A stretch of DNA of 64,000 nucleotides from an uncultured Nitrospirales bacterium (GTDB taxonomy: Bacteria > Nitrospirota > Nitrospiria > Nitrospirales > UBA8639): assembly GCA_951812745.1 (NCBI GenBank), contig OX638327.1:62001-126000 (forward strand), written 5' to 3'. The notes beneath the pieces were generated by a model that saw only the letters and a list, made by a program, of their open reading frames with translations, ran no database searches and was not told the DNA's origin. How positions within the stretch are numbered: the first letter of the stretch is position 1; every line of letters begins with the position of its first letter. The position numbers and the translations under genes are program-made. Shown piece after piece: positions 8,458-16,243 of the stretch.

Positions 8458-8619
8458 ATGAGACTGGCGGCGATGGGATTGGCGATGGCGGTGGCCGGGT
8501 GTGTGGGCAATCCGACGTTTGACGACCTGCACCTGATGGTCAACAGCGCGTTGGATGGAGCGTGCAATCAACCGTCGTTCAAGCGCCCGTTATACCGCCA
8601 GGAGTATGGGGCGTACTAG
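8458..8619 (+). CDS. 53-residue lipoprotein between the two halves of the locus
   Basis: A short gene with ATG at 8458 and TAG at 8617, preceded by GAGG eight bases upstream. The protein starts MRLAAMGLAMAVAGC, a compact lipoprotein signal with lipobox AVAGC at Cys15, so the mature chain is only about 39 residues. A second Cys lies near residue 36 (DGACNQ), followed by a basic and Tyr-rich tail (KRPLYRQEYGAY). It sits on the same strand between the membrane protein and the second bd-like gene. It could be a small accessory or assembly subunit. No family recognised. Confidence 0.65.
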   Translation: MRLAAMGLAMAVAGCVGNPTFDDLHLMVNSALDGACNQPSFKRPLYRQEYGAY

Positions 8620-8692
8620 CGGGGCCTGATGATCTTGCGGGCGACCTGTCAGACTGTCGCGCCGCTGTTACCACACAACTATTGAGGCAACG

Positions 8693-10576
8693 ATGAAACG
8701 GTTCAATGAGGGGTCTCACATGAAAAACCACGGCATAATCGAAAAGCTGAAATCCCTGGTGCCAACGGTGAAACCCTCGTCTCTCTTCGGATGGAGTGTC
8801 TTTTGGGCCCTGGTCCTCCTCCCGGCGATGGTCTGGGCCCAGGATGCGGCCTCGCAAGCGATGTCCGTCGAATATCGGGACATTCCCGGACTCGGCAGCC
8901 GGAACGTCGTCTGGGTCGTGGCCCAGCAGCATTTACTCCTGGCGGGGTTCGTGTTGGGCGTGCCCATCTTCGCCTGGGTCTGCGAAATCGTCGGATGGAA
9001 GACCAAGGAAGCCCGGTACGACAAGCTGGCAAAAGAGTTCACCAAGCTGTTGACGTCCGCCTATGCCACGACGGCGTTGTTCGGGGGTATCCTGCTCTTC
9101 CTTCTGATCGGGCTGTACCCGAAGCTCATGGCGTATTTGTCCGATATCTTTTTCCCGACCTTCATCGTGTACTGCCTGTTGTTCCTGTTGGAAACCGTCA
9201 CGCTGTACCTGTACTGGTATGGATGGGACTCCATGCAGGGGAACAGAAAGACGTTTCATCTTTTTCTGGGATTCCTGCTGAACGTTTTTGCCTTGTTTAT
9301 CATGATCGTCCCCAACGCCTGGGCGACGTTCCAGGCCAGCCCCGTCGTCGTGGGTGACGGGACGGCGATTGAGCGGGCATGGGCGGCCACGTGGAATCCC
9401 ACGTGGTGGCCGGTCAACATTCATCGCCTCATTGCGAACGTGGTCCTGGGCGGGTTTATTTGCGGCGCCTATGCCGGCATCCGGTATCTCCTGGCGGCCA
9501 GCCAGGAGGAACGGGAACATTATGATTGGATGGGCTACGTCGGAAACTTCATCGGCGTGTTCGGCATGCTCCCCCTTCCTTTCGCCGGGTATTGGCTCAT
9601 GCGGGAGATCTACCAATATAACCAGCAAATGGGCATTACCCTCATGGGAGGATTTCTGGCCTGGCTCTTTATCCTGCAGGCGATGCTCATCGGGGTGTTG
9701 TTCCTCGGGGCGAACTACTATTTCTGGATGGGCATTACCTACCGGATTCCGGGCTCCGAGCGAACTTACAGGCGACCGATCCTTGCCATGCTGGTTGTGC
9801 TCATGGTGTGTCTGGGCGTCTGGATGACCCCCCACTCCCTGGTGGCCAGTCTCGAGGAGGCCAGGAAGATGGGCGGGACCCATCATCCGCTGCTTGGGGT
9901 ATTCGGGGTGATGTCCGCAAAAATGACGGTGGCCAATCTCATGATTCTGGTCACGTTCATGAGTTTCATCATGTATTGGCGGGCCGGCAAGCAGGAAACG
10001 GCCGCCTGGGCGAAGATCGCCAAATCGGTGATGGGCGCGTTGTTGGTGATCGCGGGGATCGCGGTCATCGTGCTCGGGGTCTGGGGATATTTCGTTCCGG
10101 CCATTATCCGGATCAATTATTTCTCCGTCGCCCAGGTATTGATCGTCTTGTTTGTGATGGTGACGTTTACACCCTTGACGGCCATCCTGATGAAAAGCGC
10201 CAAAACCACGACGGAAATGATCTGGGGGCAAATGCCGATTCGGGCCGGCTATTCGTTGGTGTCCAATGCGGTGATGGTGATCCTGTTGATGTCGCTGATG
10301 GGCTATGCCCGCTCATCGTCCCGGGTGCACTGGCACGTGTACGGCGTGATAAGAGACACCTCGGACTACGCCTATTCTCCTGCGTTGGGATACGCGGCCG
10401 CGTTCATGTCCCTCAATACCTTTGTGTTTTGTTTGCTGGTGGCGTTTATCTTTTGGGTGGCCACGATGGGTGACAAGGGGAAGAAAAGCCCGGAGCAGGA
10501 ACAACCTGAACCGGCCAAGATCCCGGGAAGCGTGGCGCCGGCCATGGCCGGTGGAGCCCCACGGGAGAAGGCCTGA
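8693..10576 (+). CDS. Cytochrome bd-like membrane protein, copy 2
   Basis: A paralogue of the 2892-4604 product, 627 residues from this start or 618 from the ATG at 8720; both have a GAGG-type ribosome site. It has the same order of features: QQHLLLAGFVLGVP, NIHRLIANVVLGGF, YDWMGYVGN, GANYYFWMG, MTPHS and HWHVYG, giving four His shared with copy 1. The GRQPW motif of true CydA is missing here too. A C-terminal tail rich in Pro, Glu and Ala follows the last helix. Possible roles are terminal oxidase or a quinone-reactive module working with the haem c proteins that follow; unproven. Confidence 0.82.
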   Translation: MKRFNEGSHMKNHGIIEKLKSLVPTVKPSSLFGWSVFWALVLLPAMVWAQDAASQAMSVEYRDIPGLGSRNVVWVVAQQHLLLAGFVLGVPIFAWVCEIVGWKTKEARYDKLAKEFTKLLTSAYATTALFGGILLFLLIGLYPKLMAYLSDIFFPTFIVYCLLFLLETVTLYLYWYGWDSMQGNRKTFHLFLGFLLNVFALFIMIVPNAWATFQASPVVVGDGTAIERAWAATWNPTWWPVNIHRLIANVVLGGFICGAYAGIRYLLAASQEEREHYDWMGYVGNFIGVFGMLPLPFAGYWLMREIYQYNQQMGITLMGGFLAWLFILQAMLIGVLFLGANYYFWMGITYRIPGSERTYRRPILAMLVVLMVCLGVWMTPHSLVASLEEARKMGGTHHPLLGVFGVMSAKMTVANLMILVTFMSFIMYWRAGKQETAAWAKIAKSVMGALLVIAGIAVIVLGVWGYFVPAIIRINYFSVAQVLIVLFVMVTFTPLTAILMKSAKTTTEMIWGQMPIRAGYSLVSNAVMVILLMSLMGYARSSSRVHWHVYGVIRDTSDYAYSPALGYAAAFMSLNTFVFCLLVAFIFWVATMGDKGKKSPEQEQPEPAKIPGSVAPAMAGGAPREKA

Positions 10577-10649
10577 AAATGCAGGAGAGATCGGACGTCT
10601 TGCTTGAGAAACTATTGACGCTGGAATTACCGAACCGGAGCGAGGACCC

Positions 10650-11249
10650 ATGAGTGAAGTTGCATTACTCCAATTGATCGGTCTCACTGTCGTAGGAGTC
10701 GGAATCTGCATCCTGCTCTTCATCAAGTCGAAATTCCTCAGGGTGGTCGGCTTCGTGGTGATCGTCTTGGGGACGTTTACCTTGATTGCGTTGGGGGTGC
10801 CGCAGATGGCCTCTCTTCCTCCGGCCATCGAGACCTTCGATATTGCTGAAGTCAAAACCCCGGATGATTTGGCCTCGATCGGTCAAAAGATTTTCTTCAG
10901 CAAAGGGCAGTGCGCCTTGTGTCATTCCATCGGTCCGAGTGAATCAGCCAGATGTCCGGATTTAAAGGGAATCGGAGCCAAACTCGCTCCGGAGTTCATC
11001 TATGAAAGCCTCACAGAGCCTCAAGCCTATATTTATCTGGATTTCAGGCATGAAGGCTTGCCCAAGGAATATCCGGCCCGCATGCCCTATATTCACAAGA
11101 ATCCGATTGCCTTGTCGCAACAGGAGATTTATTCGGTGATTTCGTTTTTGCAGAAAATGAGCGGCGAACCCATTAGCGTCAAGGTCGAAGACGTGATGAA
11201 TATCGGCAAGGAAGGCGACATGAAGGTTGCTTCCATCGAAGCACCTTAG
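10650..11249 (+). CDS. Membrane-anchored monohaem cytochrome c
   Basis: A 199-residue protein with two N-terminal membrane helices (about 5-25 and 30-50) and a periplasmic class I cytochrome domain with haem site CALCH (88-92). A Met in ARMPYIH is a plausible second axial ligand. The ATG is preceded by GAGGACCC. It follows the second bd-like gene and precedes another cytochrome c by 15 bases, suggesting an electron relay dedicated to the bd-like protein; the partner assignment is inference. Confidence 0.85.
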   Translation: MSEVALLQLIGLTVVGVGICILLFIKSKFLRVVGFVVIVLGTFTLIALGVPQMASLPPAIETFDIAEVKTPDDLASIGQKIFFSKGQCALCHSIGPSESARCPDLKGIGAKLAPEFIYESLTEPQAYIYLDFRHEGLPKEYPARMPYIHKNPIALSQQEIYSVISFLQKMSGEPISVKVEDVMNIGKEGDMKVASIEAP

Positions 11250-11264
11250 CCAGAAGGGTGAAAT

Positions 11265-11990
11265 ATGAAAGGTTCCCTTACAAAAACAGTCATCCTGTTG
11301 GTGGGAATGTATGTGTTTCTCAAATTCATACTCCCGTTGTTCACCGCGCCGCTCCCGGCCAGTCTGATTTTCCTGTACCTGGCGCTCACCCTGGCCTCTG
11401 CGATGATTTTCTATACCATGAGCGGGGGAAGCCTCGACGAATTCATGGGACCCATCGGGCGGTTCCTCACCGGCACGGGACAGACGGGCATTGCCGGTAC
11501 CGCGCGTATTCTGGTGTTCGTGTTGTTCCCCTTGTTGGTGGGGTGGCAAACGTATACCAGACTCGCCCCAAGCGATGTGCCGCCGGCGGAAAATCGAACC
11601 ATTCATCCCGCGCCTCCGGGGGAGTTTGTCGGTCTGTCGAATCCTTATGAGAGAACGCAGAATAATGTCATGATGGGGAAAGGCCTTTATGCGGCATTTT
11701 GTTCTCCCTGTCACGGAGCCAATTTCGACGGGAAAGGCCCGGCGGCGGTCGGCTTCAACCCGCCTCCGGCGAATTTCAGCGATCCCGGCACCATCGCCCA
11801 ACTGCAGGAATCCTATCTGTTCTGGCGGATCAAAAAAGGCGGCGTCGGCCTTCCGGTCGAAGCGATGCCATGGAAATCAGCCATGCCGCGATGGGAAGTG
11901 GAATTGCCGGACGAATGGATCTGGAAAATCATCATGGGTGAATATGACGGCGCCGGCCAGTCTCCACGGACCTGGGAGGAAGAGGAATAA
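11265..11990 (+). CDS. Membrane-anchored monohaem cytochrome c
   Basis: A 241-residue protein with about three hydrophobic segments in the first 100 residues (10-27, 33-52, 78-96) and a C-terminal haem c domain with site CSPCH (146-150). The segments FDGKGPAAVGF and EAMPWKSAMPRW look like a class I cytochrome with a Met ligand. It is spaced closely after the preceding cytochrome gene. A role in the same electron chain is inferred from context. Confidence 0.85.
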   Translation: MKGSLTKTVILLVGMYVFLKFILPLFTAPLPASLIFLYLALTLASAMIFYTMSGGSLDEFMGPIGRFLTGTGQTGIAGTARILVFVLFPLLVGWQTYTRLAPSDVPPAENRTIHPAPPGEFVGLSNPYERTQNNVMMGKGLYAAFCSPCHGANFDGKGPAAVGFNPPPANFSDPGTIAQLQESYLFWRIKKGGVGLPVEAMPWKSAMPRWEVELPDEWIWKIIMGEYDGAGQSPRTWEEEE

Positions 11991-12069
11991 GGACTGAGGG
12001 GAGGTTGTGCCCTCGTAGAGTCCAACGATCGTTGGCTTTGTCGAAGAAAAGGATCCAAGGAGCAGGAAA

Positions 12070-12903
12070 ATGGGATATCAGAAGATCTTCAGCGTCGCGC
12101 TTGGACTCATCTTCACGGTGACGGGAGCCGGTGCTCCCTGCGTGTTCGCGAGCGACCCGCCCCCGGAAGACGGCGGCGGAAGCGTGGCCGTTCGGTTGCA
12201 TTTGACGGATGGACCGGTCCCTTCGGGAGATCCGAACGCCGCGGTGTGGGACACGATCCAGCCGGCGGAATTCAAATTGGCTCCACAGGTTCATTGGCCG
12301 GATCGCATTCAGGAAGTCACGGTGAAGTCCGTCAAGGTTCGCGGGATGCATAACGGCCAGGATCTGGCCATGCTGCTGGAATATGCCGACCCGTCGGAAG
12401 ATGCCGCCGATGCCGCCGCGATCGAGTTTATGGTCGGCGATAAAATGGCCCACTTTGCCCATGGGCAGGAAATGCTCCAGGTCGAAGGAGGGCCGGTCAA
12501 TATCTGGTACTGGAAAAAAGAAGACGGCAAAGGCACGGATATGAGTGCCAAGGGGTTCAAAACGATTCGGGCGCAGGACAACCAGAACGTCTCGGCAACG
12601 GGAGCATGGCAAGAAGGAACCTGGCGCGTCGTGTTTTCCCGGCCGTTGCAGACGGGTGACGACCATGACGTGCAGGTCACGCCCGGTGAATGGCGAAACG
12701 TGGCGTTCGCGTTTTGGGATGGGGAAATCGTGGACGGGGCGGTGAAGGAACAAGGTTCGCAGAAAGCCGTTTCGTCCTGGTGGTACTTCCGGGCCGAGCC
12801 ACCGCCGGACAATTCCATTTATGGATACGTCGTGTTGGGTATTGCGCTTGCCGCCGGCTTTGAGTTTTTCCTGTTGAGAAGAATTCGGAGGGGTAACGAA
12901 TGA
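12070..12903 (+). CDS. Ethylbenzene dehydrogenase gamma-like haem b protein
   Basis: A 277-residue exported protein: signal peptide (about 1-28), a beta-rich periplasmic domain (35-245) and one C-terminal membrane helix (252-270) ending in Arg. The domain layout (VRLHLTDGPV, WDTIQPAEF, VKSVKVRGMHNGQDLAMLLEY) matches the haem b-binding gamma subunits of DMSO-reductase-family enzymes such as ethylbenzene dehydrogenase and nitrite oxidoreductase. No molybdenum alpha or iron-sulfur beta subunit is encoded nearby, so it may have been recruited as a haem b carrier for this locus. AGGAG precedes the ATG; its stop overlaps the next start. Confidence 0.8.
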   Translation: MGYQKIFSVALGLIFTVTGAGAPCVFASDPPPEDGGGSVAVRLHLTDGPVPSGDPNAAVWDTIQPAEFKLAPQVHWPDRIQEVTVKSVKVRGMHNGQDLAMLLEYADPSEDAADAAAIEFMVGDKMAHFAHGQEMLQVEGGPVNIWYWKKEDGKGTDMSAKGFKTIRAQDNQNVSATGAWQEGTWRVVFSRPLQTGDDHDVQVTPGEWRNVAFAFWDGEIVDGAVKEQGSQKAVSSWWYFRAEPPPDNSIYGYVVLGIALAAGFEFFLLRRIRRGNE

Positions 12904-13985
12904 TGAAGGGAGAACGAGGCATGCAGCGGGTACTGGGCAAGATCGCCGTCGTGGTTGCCGCCGTGTTCGCGGTGACGAGCGGATGCGCCTTGTTTGAGGA
13001 TGAACGGACGGCGAAAGGCCGGAAGCTCTATCGTCATTACTGCATGCACTGTCACGGCGAAAACGGAATGCAGCAGGAAGGGTTCAATTGGGGACGCATG
13101 CCGGACCCCCGTCCCCGCGACCTGTCGGAAGACGCGGCGATGTCGACCTTTTCCGACAAGGAAATCTTCGACACGATCTCCCGGGACATGCGGGATACCT
13201 CGTTGCAGGAAGTGCTCGACGACGAAAATTATTTCGCGGTGTCCACGATGCCGACCTTCAAATATACCCTGTCCGAAGAGGAACTGTGGGCCGTGGTGGG
13301 ATACGTCCGGACGCTTCACGGCGGGTCGTTGACGTTCGACGTTGAGGGACGGAAAGCCGAACTGGAGTCCCGGTTGCAAGCGGCAACGGCGGAACATGAT
13401 CAAGCCAAACAGGTGATGGACGAAGCGCTGGCTAAACAGGAAGCCGAGGAAGCCGCCAGGGCCGCCGCCGAGGAAGAAGCCGAAGAAGACGACGAAGACA
13501 TGGACATGGAAGACGACGAGGACGATCTGGAGGACTACGACGAGGAAGAAGAGGAAATCGTGCTTCCCGAAGAAGAGGCCTATGAAAAAGTGGCGGAACA
13601 ATTCGAAGCCGCCAAGACCGCCCTCGAAAATTTCACCAAACGGCCGAGAATGAGTCGAATTTCTCGTCCGGACTTGACCATGGTTGACGAGGAAAGAGTC
13701 GCCCTGCAAGCAAAAGGGAAAAATCTCTACTACAACAAATATGGGTGTAACGGGTGTCACAGTATAGGAGACGTCGGTGGTCTGGTCGGACCGGCCTTGG
13801 ACCGTGCAGGGTTCCGTCTCAATGATACGTGGGTCTATCGCTGGGTCCGCTACCCGCAAGGCATGAAAAAGCACACGCGCATGCCGAACCTTGGCCTCGA
13901 TGATGGTGACGCACGGGCCGTGACGTCGTATCTCGAAACCTTGCGGGCGCCAAAACCCGACAAGCCCATCCTCCCGCCGGAATAA
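12900..13985 (+). CDS. Dihaem cytochrome c lipoprotein with acidic linker
   Basis: Last gene of the locus, 361 residues, overlapping the previous gene by ATGA (a second ATG follows at 12903). Lipobox TSGC at Cys29 predicts a lipid anchor. Two cytochrome c domains carry CMHCH (48-52) and CNGCH (283-287). Between them lies a long charged linker (about 150-250) whose core (185-225) is almost entirely Glu and Asp, a strong negative patch that could dock basic partners. A periplasmic shuttle or hub role for the locus is inferred from lipid anchoring and two haems. Confidence 0.85.
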   Translation: MMKGERGMQRVLGKIAVVVAAVFAVTSGCALFEDERTAKGRKLYRHYCMHCHGENGMQQEGFNWGRMPDPRPRDLSEDAAMSTFSDKEIFDTISRDMRDTSLQEVLDDENYFAVSTMPTFKYTLSEEELWAVVGYVRTLHGGSLTFDVEGRKAELESRLQAATAEHDQAKQVMDEALAKQEAEEAARAAAEEEAEEDDEDMDMEDDEDDLEDYDEEEEEIVLPEEEAYEKVAEQFEAAKTALENFTKRPRMSRISRPDLTMVDEERVALQAKGKNLYYNKYGCNGCHSIGDVGGLVGPALDRAGFRLNDTWVYRWVRYPQGMKKHTRMPNLGLDDGDARAVTSYLETLRAPKPDKPILPPE

Positions 13986-14015
13986 CGGCGTTTACGCCAT
14001 TGCTCCTTCTGTCAT

Positions 14016-14036
14016 CCTCGACATTCGTAATCGAGG
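14016..14036. repeat. Small hairpin repeat, copy A
   Basis: CCTCGA and TCGAGG enclose a nine-base loop ending in TAA, followed by ATC. The same design occurs at 18460-18480 with stem CCCCGA/TCGGGG, so the stem is preserved while bases differ. It lies just after the cytochrome locus and may aid transcript ending, though no T-run follows. Confidence 0.6.
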
Positions 14037-14089
14037 ATCCAGAGTCTTTGCCTTGTCCTTCGATACAAACCCTGGATTCCCGGCGCCTT

Positions 14090-14280
14090 CGGGCGTGGCT
14101 GCGCCCCGGTCCCGAAAATTCTATTGAGGGGCGAGGACTGTCTGAGCGAAGCGAGTTCCGCAGCCCAAGCAAACGGGACTGGGGTAAAGGAACCCGAAGG
14201 GCCGCGCCCGGGCGCCAATGGTTTTGGGTCCTTTTGTCGAAACAAAAGGACCTCGTCGTGTGGGGACGAAACCCCACAGG
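14090..14280 (+). repeat. Dispersed structured repeat, fullest copy
   Basis: A non-coding element of roughly 190 bases between the cytochrome locus and ubiA. Its end contains a perfect 10-bp stem GGTCCTTTTG/CAAAAGGACC with loop TCGAAA (14227-14252) and a second stem GTGGGG/CCCCAC with loop ACGAAA (14260-14277). The 3' 50 bases recur at window position 1-47. The earlier part (from about 14131) also has an inverted pattern around AGCGAAGCGAG. No coding potential was seen. Confidence 0.7.
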
Positions 14281-14285
14281 TACAC

Positions 14286-15179
14286 CTACAGCGTTCCCAC
14301 CCAGATCCCGATCAAAATAATAAGCCCGACAGCCGTGTGTTGTTTGAACATGGCGAATGCTTCCAGGGGGGAGACTTCGCCGCGCAGGCGCCGGACTTGC
14401 TGGCTCAAGAACCCCGCGACGCCGGCCAGTCCTCCATAGAAGGCGTAATTGAGATTCTCCAGCCAACCCGCCGTTGCCAACAGCGCCAGCATGGCCGTCT
14501 CGATGATTGCCACGGCAATCCACACGCGGGAACCGAAGAGAATCGCCGACGAGTTCACCCCGATACGCAGATCGTCCTCAACGTCCTGGAGCGCGTAGAT
14601 CGTATCGTAGGCCAGGGCCCAGCAGATCACGGCGGCATAGAGCAGCCAGACCGCAGGATCGAGCTGATCGCGAACCGCGGCCCAGGCCATCACGGCGCCC
14701 CACCCGAACGCCAGCCCCAGAAAGAGTTGCGGGACGCGAAAGAACCGTTTCGTGAAGGGATAGATCACGGCCAGGAGCAACGCGGCCGGGCCGAGGCGTA
14801 TGGCCAGCGGATTCAGGAACAGCAGCAGGTACACGGCCACCGCAAGAAGAACACCGAGGAAGAGAACGGCGTGCCAGGAGCGAAGGGCCCCGCTGGCGAG
14901 AGGACGGGTTTGGGTGCGGGTGACCTGTCTGTCGAATGAACGATCGGCCAAGTCGTTGATGATGACGCCGGCGCTTCGCATGATGAACGATCCCGCGATG
15001 AACAGGACGAGCAGCAGGCCGGAGGGACGGCCTTGCGAGGCCAGGACCAGGGCCCACAGGACCGGAAGCATGAGCAGGATCGTTCCCGTTTGACTCGTAA
15101 GCCTGATCAGGGAGCACAGTTGAGCAAACGAAGAACGGGGGATCGATGCCGAATTGGATCTGCCGGCCGGAGAGGACAT
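14286..15179 (-). CDS. ubiA: UbiA-family prenyltransferase
   Basis: A polytopic membrane enzyme, about 297 residues from the ATG at 15179; the open frame runs 28 codons further upstream without a better start. It carries the two Asp-rich motifs of the UbiA superfamily, NDLADRSFDRQVTRTQTRP (near residues 75-95) and YALQDVEDDLRIGVNS (near 195-210), which bind prenyl diphosphate through magnesium. The form, including RTQTRPLASG, is closest to 4-hydroxybenzoate polyprenyltransferase, the lipid-attaching step of ubiquinone synthesis, but the aromatic acceptor cannot be fixed from sequence. Stands alone, divergent from tRNA-Thr. Confidence 0.82.
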   Translation of the reverse strand: MSSPAGRSNSASIPRSSFAQLCSLIRLTSQTGTILLMLPVLWALVLASQGRPSGLLLVLFIAGSFIMRSAGVIINDLADRSFDRQVTRTQTRPLASGALRSWHAVLFLGVLLAVAVYLLLFLNPLAIRLGPAALLLAVIYPFTKRFFRVPQLFLGLAFGWGAVMAWAAVRDQLDPAVWLLYAAVICWALAYDTIYALQDVEDDLRIGVNSSAILFGSRVWIAVAIIETAMLALLATAGWLENLNYAFYGGLAGVAGFLSQQVRRLRGEVSPLEAFAMFKQHTAVGLIILIGIWVGTL

Positions 15180-15217
15180 CGTGTCACGGTAGCGGAGAAG
15201 AAAAAATGCTGTCAAAG

Positions 15218-15246
15218 TTGACACGACTCGTTTCAGAAAATAAGAT
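15218..15246 (+). promoter_or_regulatory. Promoter upstream of tRNA-Thr
   Basis: TTGACA (15218-15223) and TAAGAT (15241-15246) are 17 bases apart, about 60 bases before the tRNA. TGTCAA at 15210-15215 supplies a TTGACA on the opposite strand facing ubiA, so the two -35 elements form the inverted repeat GTCAA-AG-TTGAC. Shared or competing divergent control is possible. Confidence 0.55.
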
Positions 15247-15303
15247 GGCCGTCGGGTCGGCAACAGCAGTTTCCCGCCGAATTCACCACCCGTTCACTCC
15301 AAG

Positions 15304-15378
15304 GCCGGCGTAGCTCAGTGGTAGAGCAGCTGATTCGTAATCAGCAGGTCGGTGGTTCAATCCCACTCGCCGGCTCCA
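15304..15378 (+). tRNA. tRNA-Thr (anticodon CGT)
   Basis: The acceptor stem GCCGGCG pairs with CGCCGGC, followed by T and an encoded CCA. The anticodon stem GCTGA/TCAGC encloses loop TTCGTAA, so the anticodon is CGT, reading the threonine codon ACG. D-loop (AGCTCAGTGGTAGAG) and T-loop (GGTTCAATCCC) are canonical. Confidence 0.95.
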
Positions 15379-15523
15379 TTCACTTCACCCGTGGGGTGCC
15401 CCCCAACTGATTGTGGCCTGAAGAATAAGGTTTCCAATATACGGAAAATGTGGCATGATAAAATGAGGAACAGTTTAACGGTAACTCGGTGAACCCCTGT
15501 TCACCCTGGGTAAGGAGGTATCG

Positions 15524-15796
15524 ATGAAATTGAAAGCCGGCAATTTTGTCGTGTATCAGAAAGAGAAAACCTCGACCCACCCCAGCCCGCGAGCCGAGAA
15601 AATTTTCCCCGCCCAACACGGCGACACCTATTCTTACGTGATCAGGAAATTTTGGAAGGTGCTCCGGGTCTGTGAAGATGACACCATTGAAGTCGAAACC
15701 CGGCGCGGGAAACGGCGTACGTTGACGCCCGACGATCATCGCCTGCGCAAAGCAGGATTCTGGCAGCGGCTGTTGTTTAAAGACCGGTTTTTTTGA
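15524..15796 (+). CDS. Small basic protein, unknown
   Basis: A 90-residue soluble protein with an excellent ribosome site (AAGGAGGT, seven bases before ATG), which makes the gene convincing despite its size. It is rich in Lys and Arg. The first half reads like a small beta barrel (LKAGNFVVYQKEK, YSYVIRKFWKVLRVCEDDTIEVET), the second is basic (RRGKRRTLTPDDHRLRKAGFWQRLLF). Such a make-up fits binding to RNA or DNA, but no family is recognised. No partner genes on the same strand nearby. Confidence 0.75.
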   Translation: MKLKAGNFVVYQKEKTSTHPSPRAEKIFPAQHGDTYSYVIRKFWKVLRVCEDDTIEVETRRGKRRTLTPDDHRLRKAGFWQRLLFKDRFF

Positions 15797-15893
15797 AGTT
15801 CGCGCCCGTGTGGCGGGGGCTTCTTCCTTCCTTCTCTCTTCGAGAAAAAACTGCAATTCAAGCGACGTGAATCGAAGCGCCTTGGTGCCGCGG

Positions 15894-16148
15894 TCACGTG
15901 TCTGAGTTCTTTTTCCCGGAACCTAATGCGGAAAACAGGACGCCTCCGACCAACACACCGACCACGAACACCATACCGAAGGTCAGGCCTGTTTGCACTT
16001 CAGACCAGTTGCGCAGCAGGTTGGCTAAGGCCGGAGACGGAGGGAGATTGACGTGCCCCTCCCAACCCAGGGCTTCATCAATGGTGGGATTTTCCGCCGA
16101 CGAGTGATGGTCGGCATGATTCATCCCTCCTGAAGTATAAGACGTCAT
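15894..16148 (-). CDS. Single-helix small membrane protein, unknown
   Basis: An 84-residue protein. The first half is hydrophilic and His-rich (NHADHHSSAENP), residues about 55-75 form one membrane helix (FGMVFVVGVLVGGVLFSALG), and the end is short and basic, giving an N-out topology. It lies on the same strand as, and downstream of, the LapA-like gene, with 95 bases between. Function unknown. Confidence 0.6.
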   Translation of the reverse strand: MTSYTSGGMNHADHHSSAENPTIDEALGWEGHVNLPPSPALANLLRNWSEVQTGLTFGMVFVVGVLVGGVLFSALGSGKKNSDT

Positions 16149-16243
16149 GATAATCGCTCCATCGTGGCTGTGGGCATCGGGTGAAAGATGCCGGTATGGT
16201 GTCAGTCTCCCGGGTTTGTGTCAAGGCCTTCTCTCCGATGAGG

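Noticed and set aside
8933-10231. 432-residue minus-strand frame
   Set aside because: Antisense to the second bd-like gene, rich in His, Asp and Gln, with no family-like content.
14124-14939. 271-residue plus-strand frame opposite ubiA
   Set aside because: It begins in the dispersed repeat and runs antisense to the UbiA motifs.
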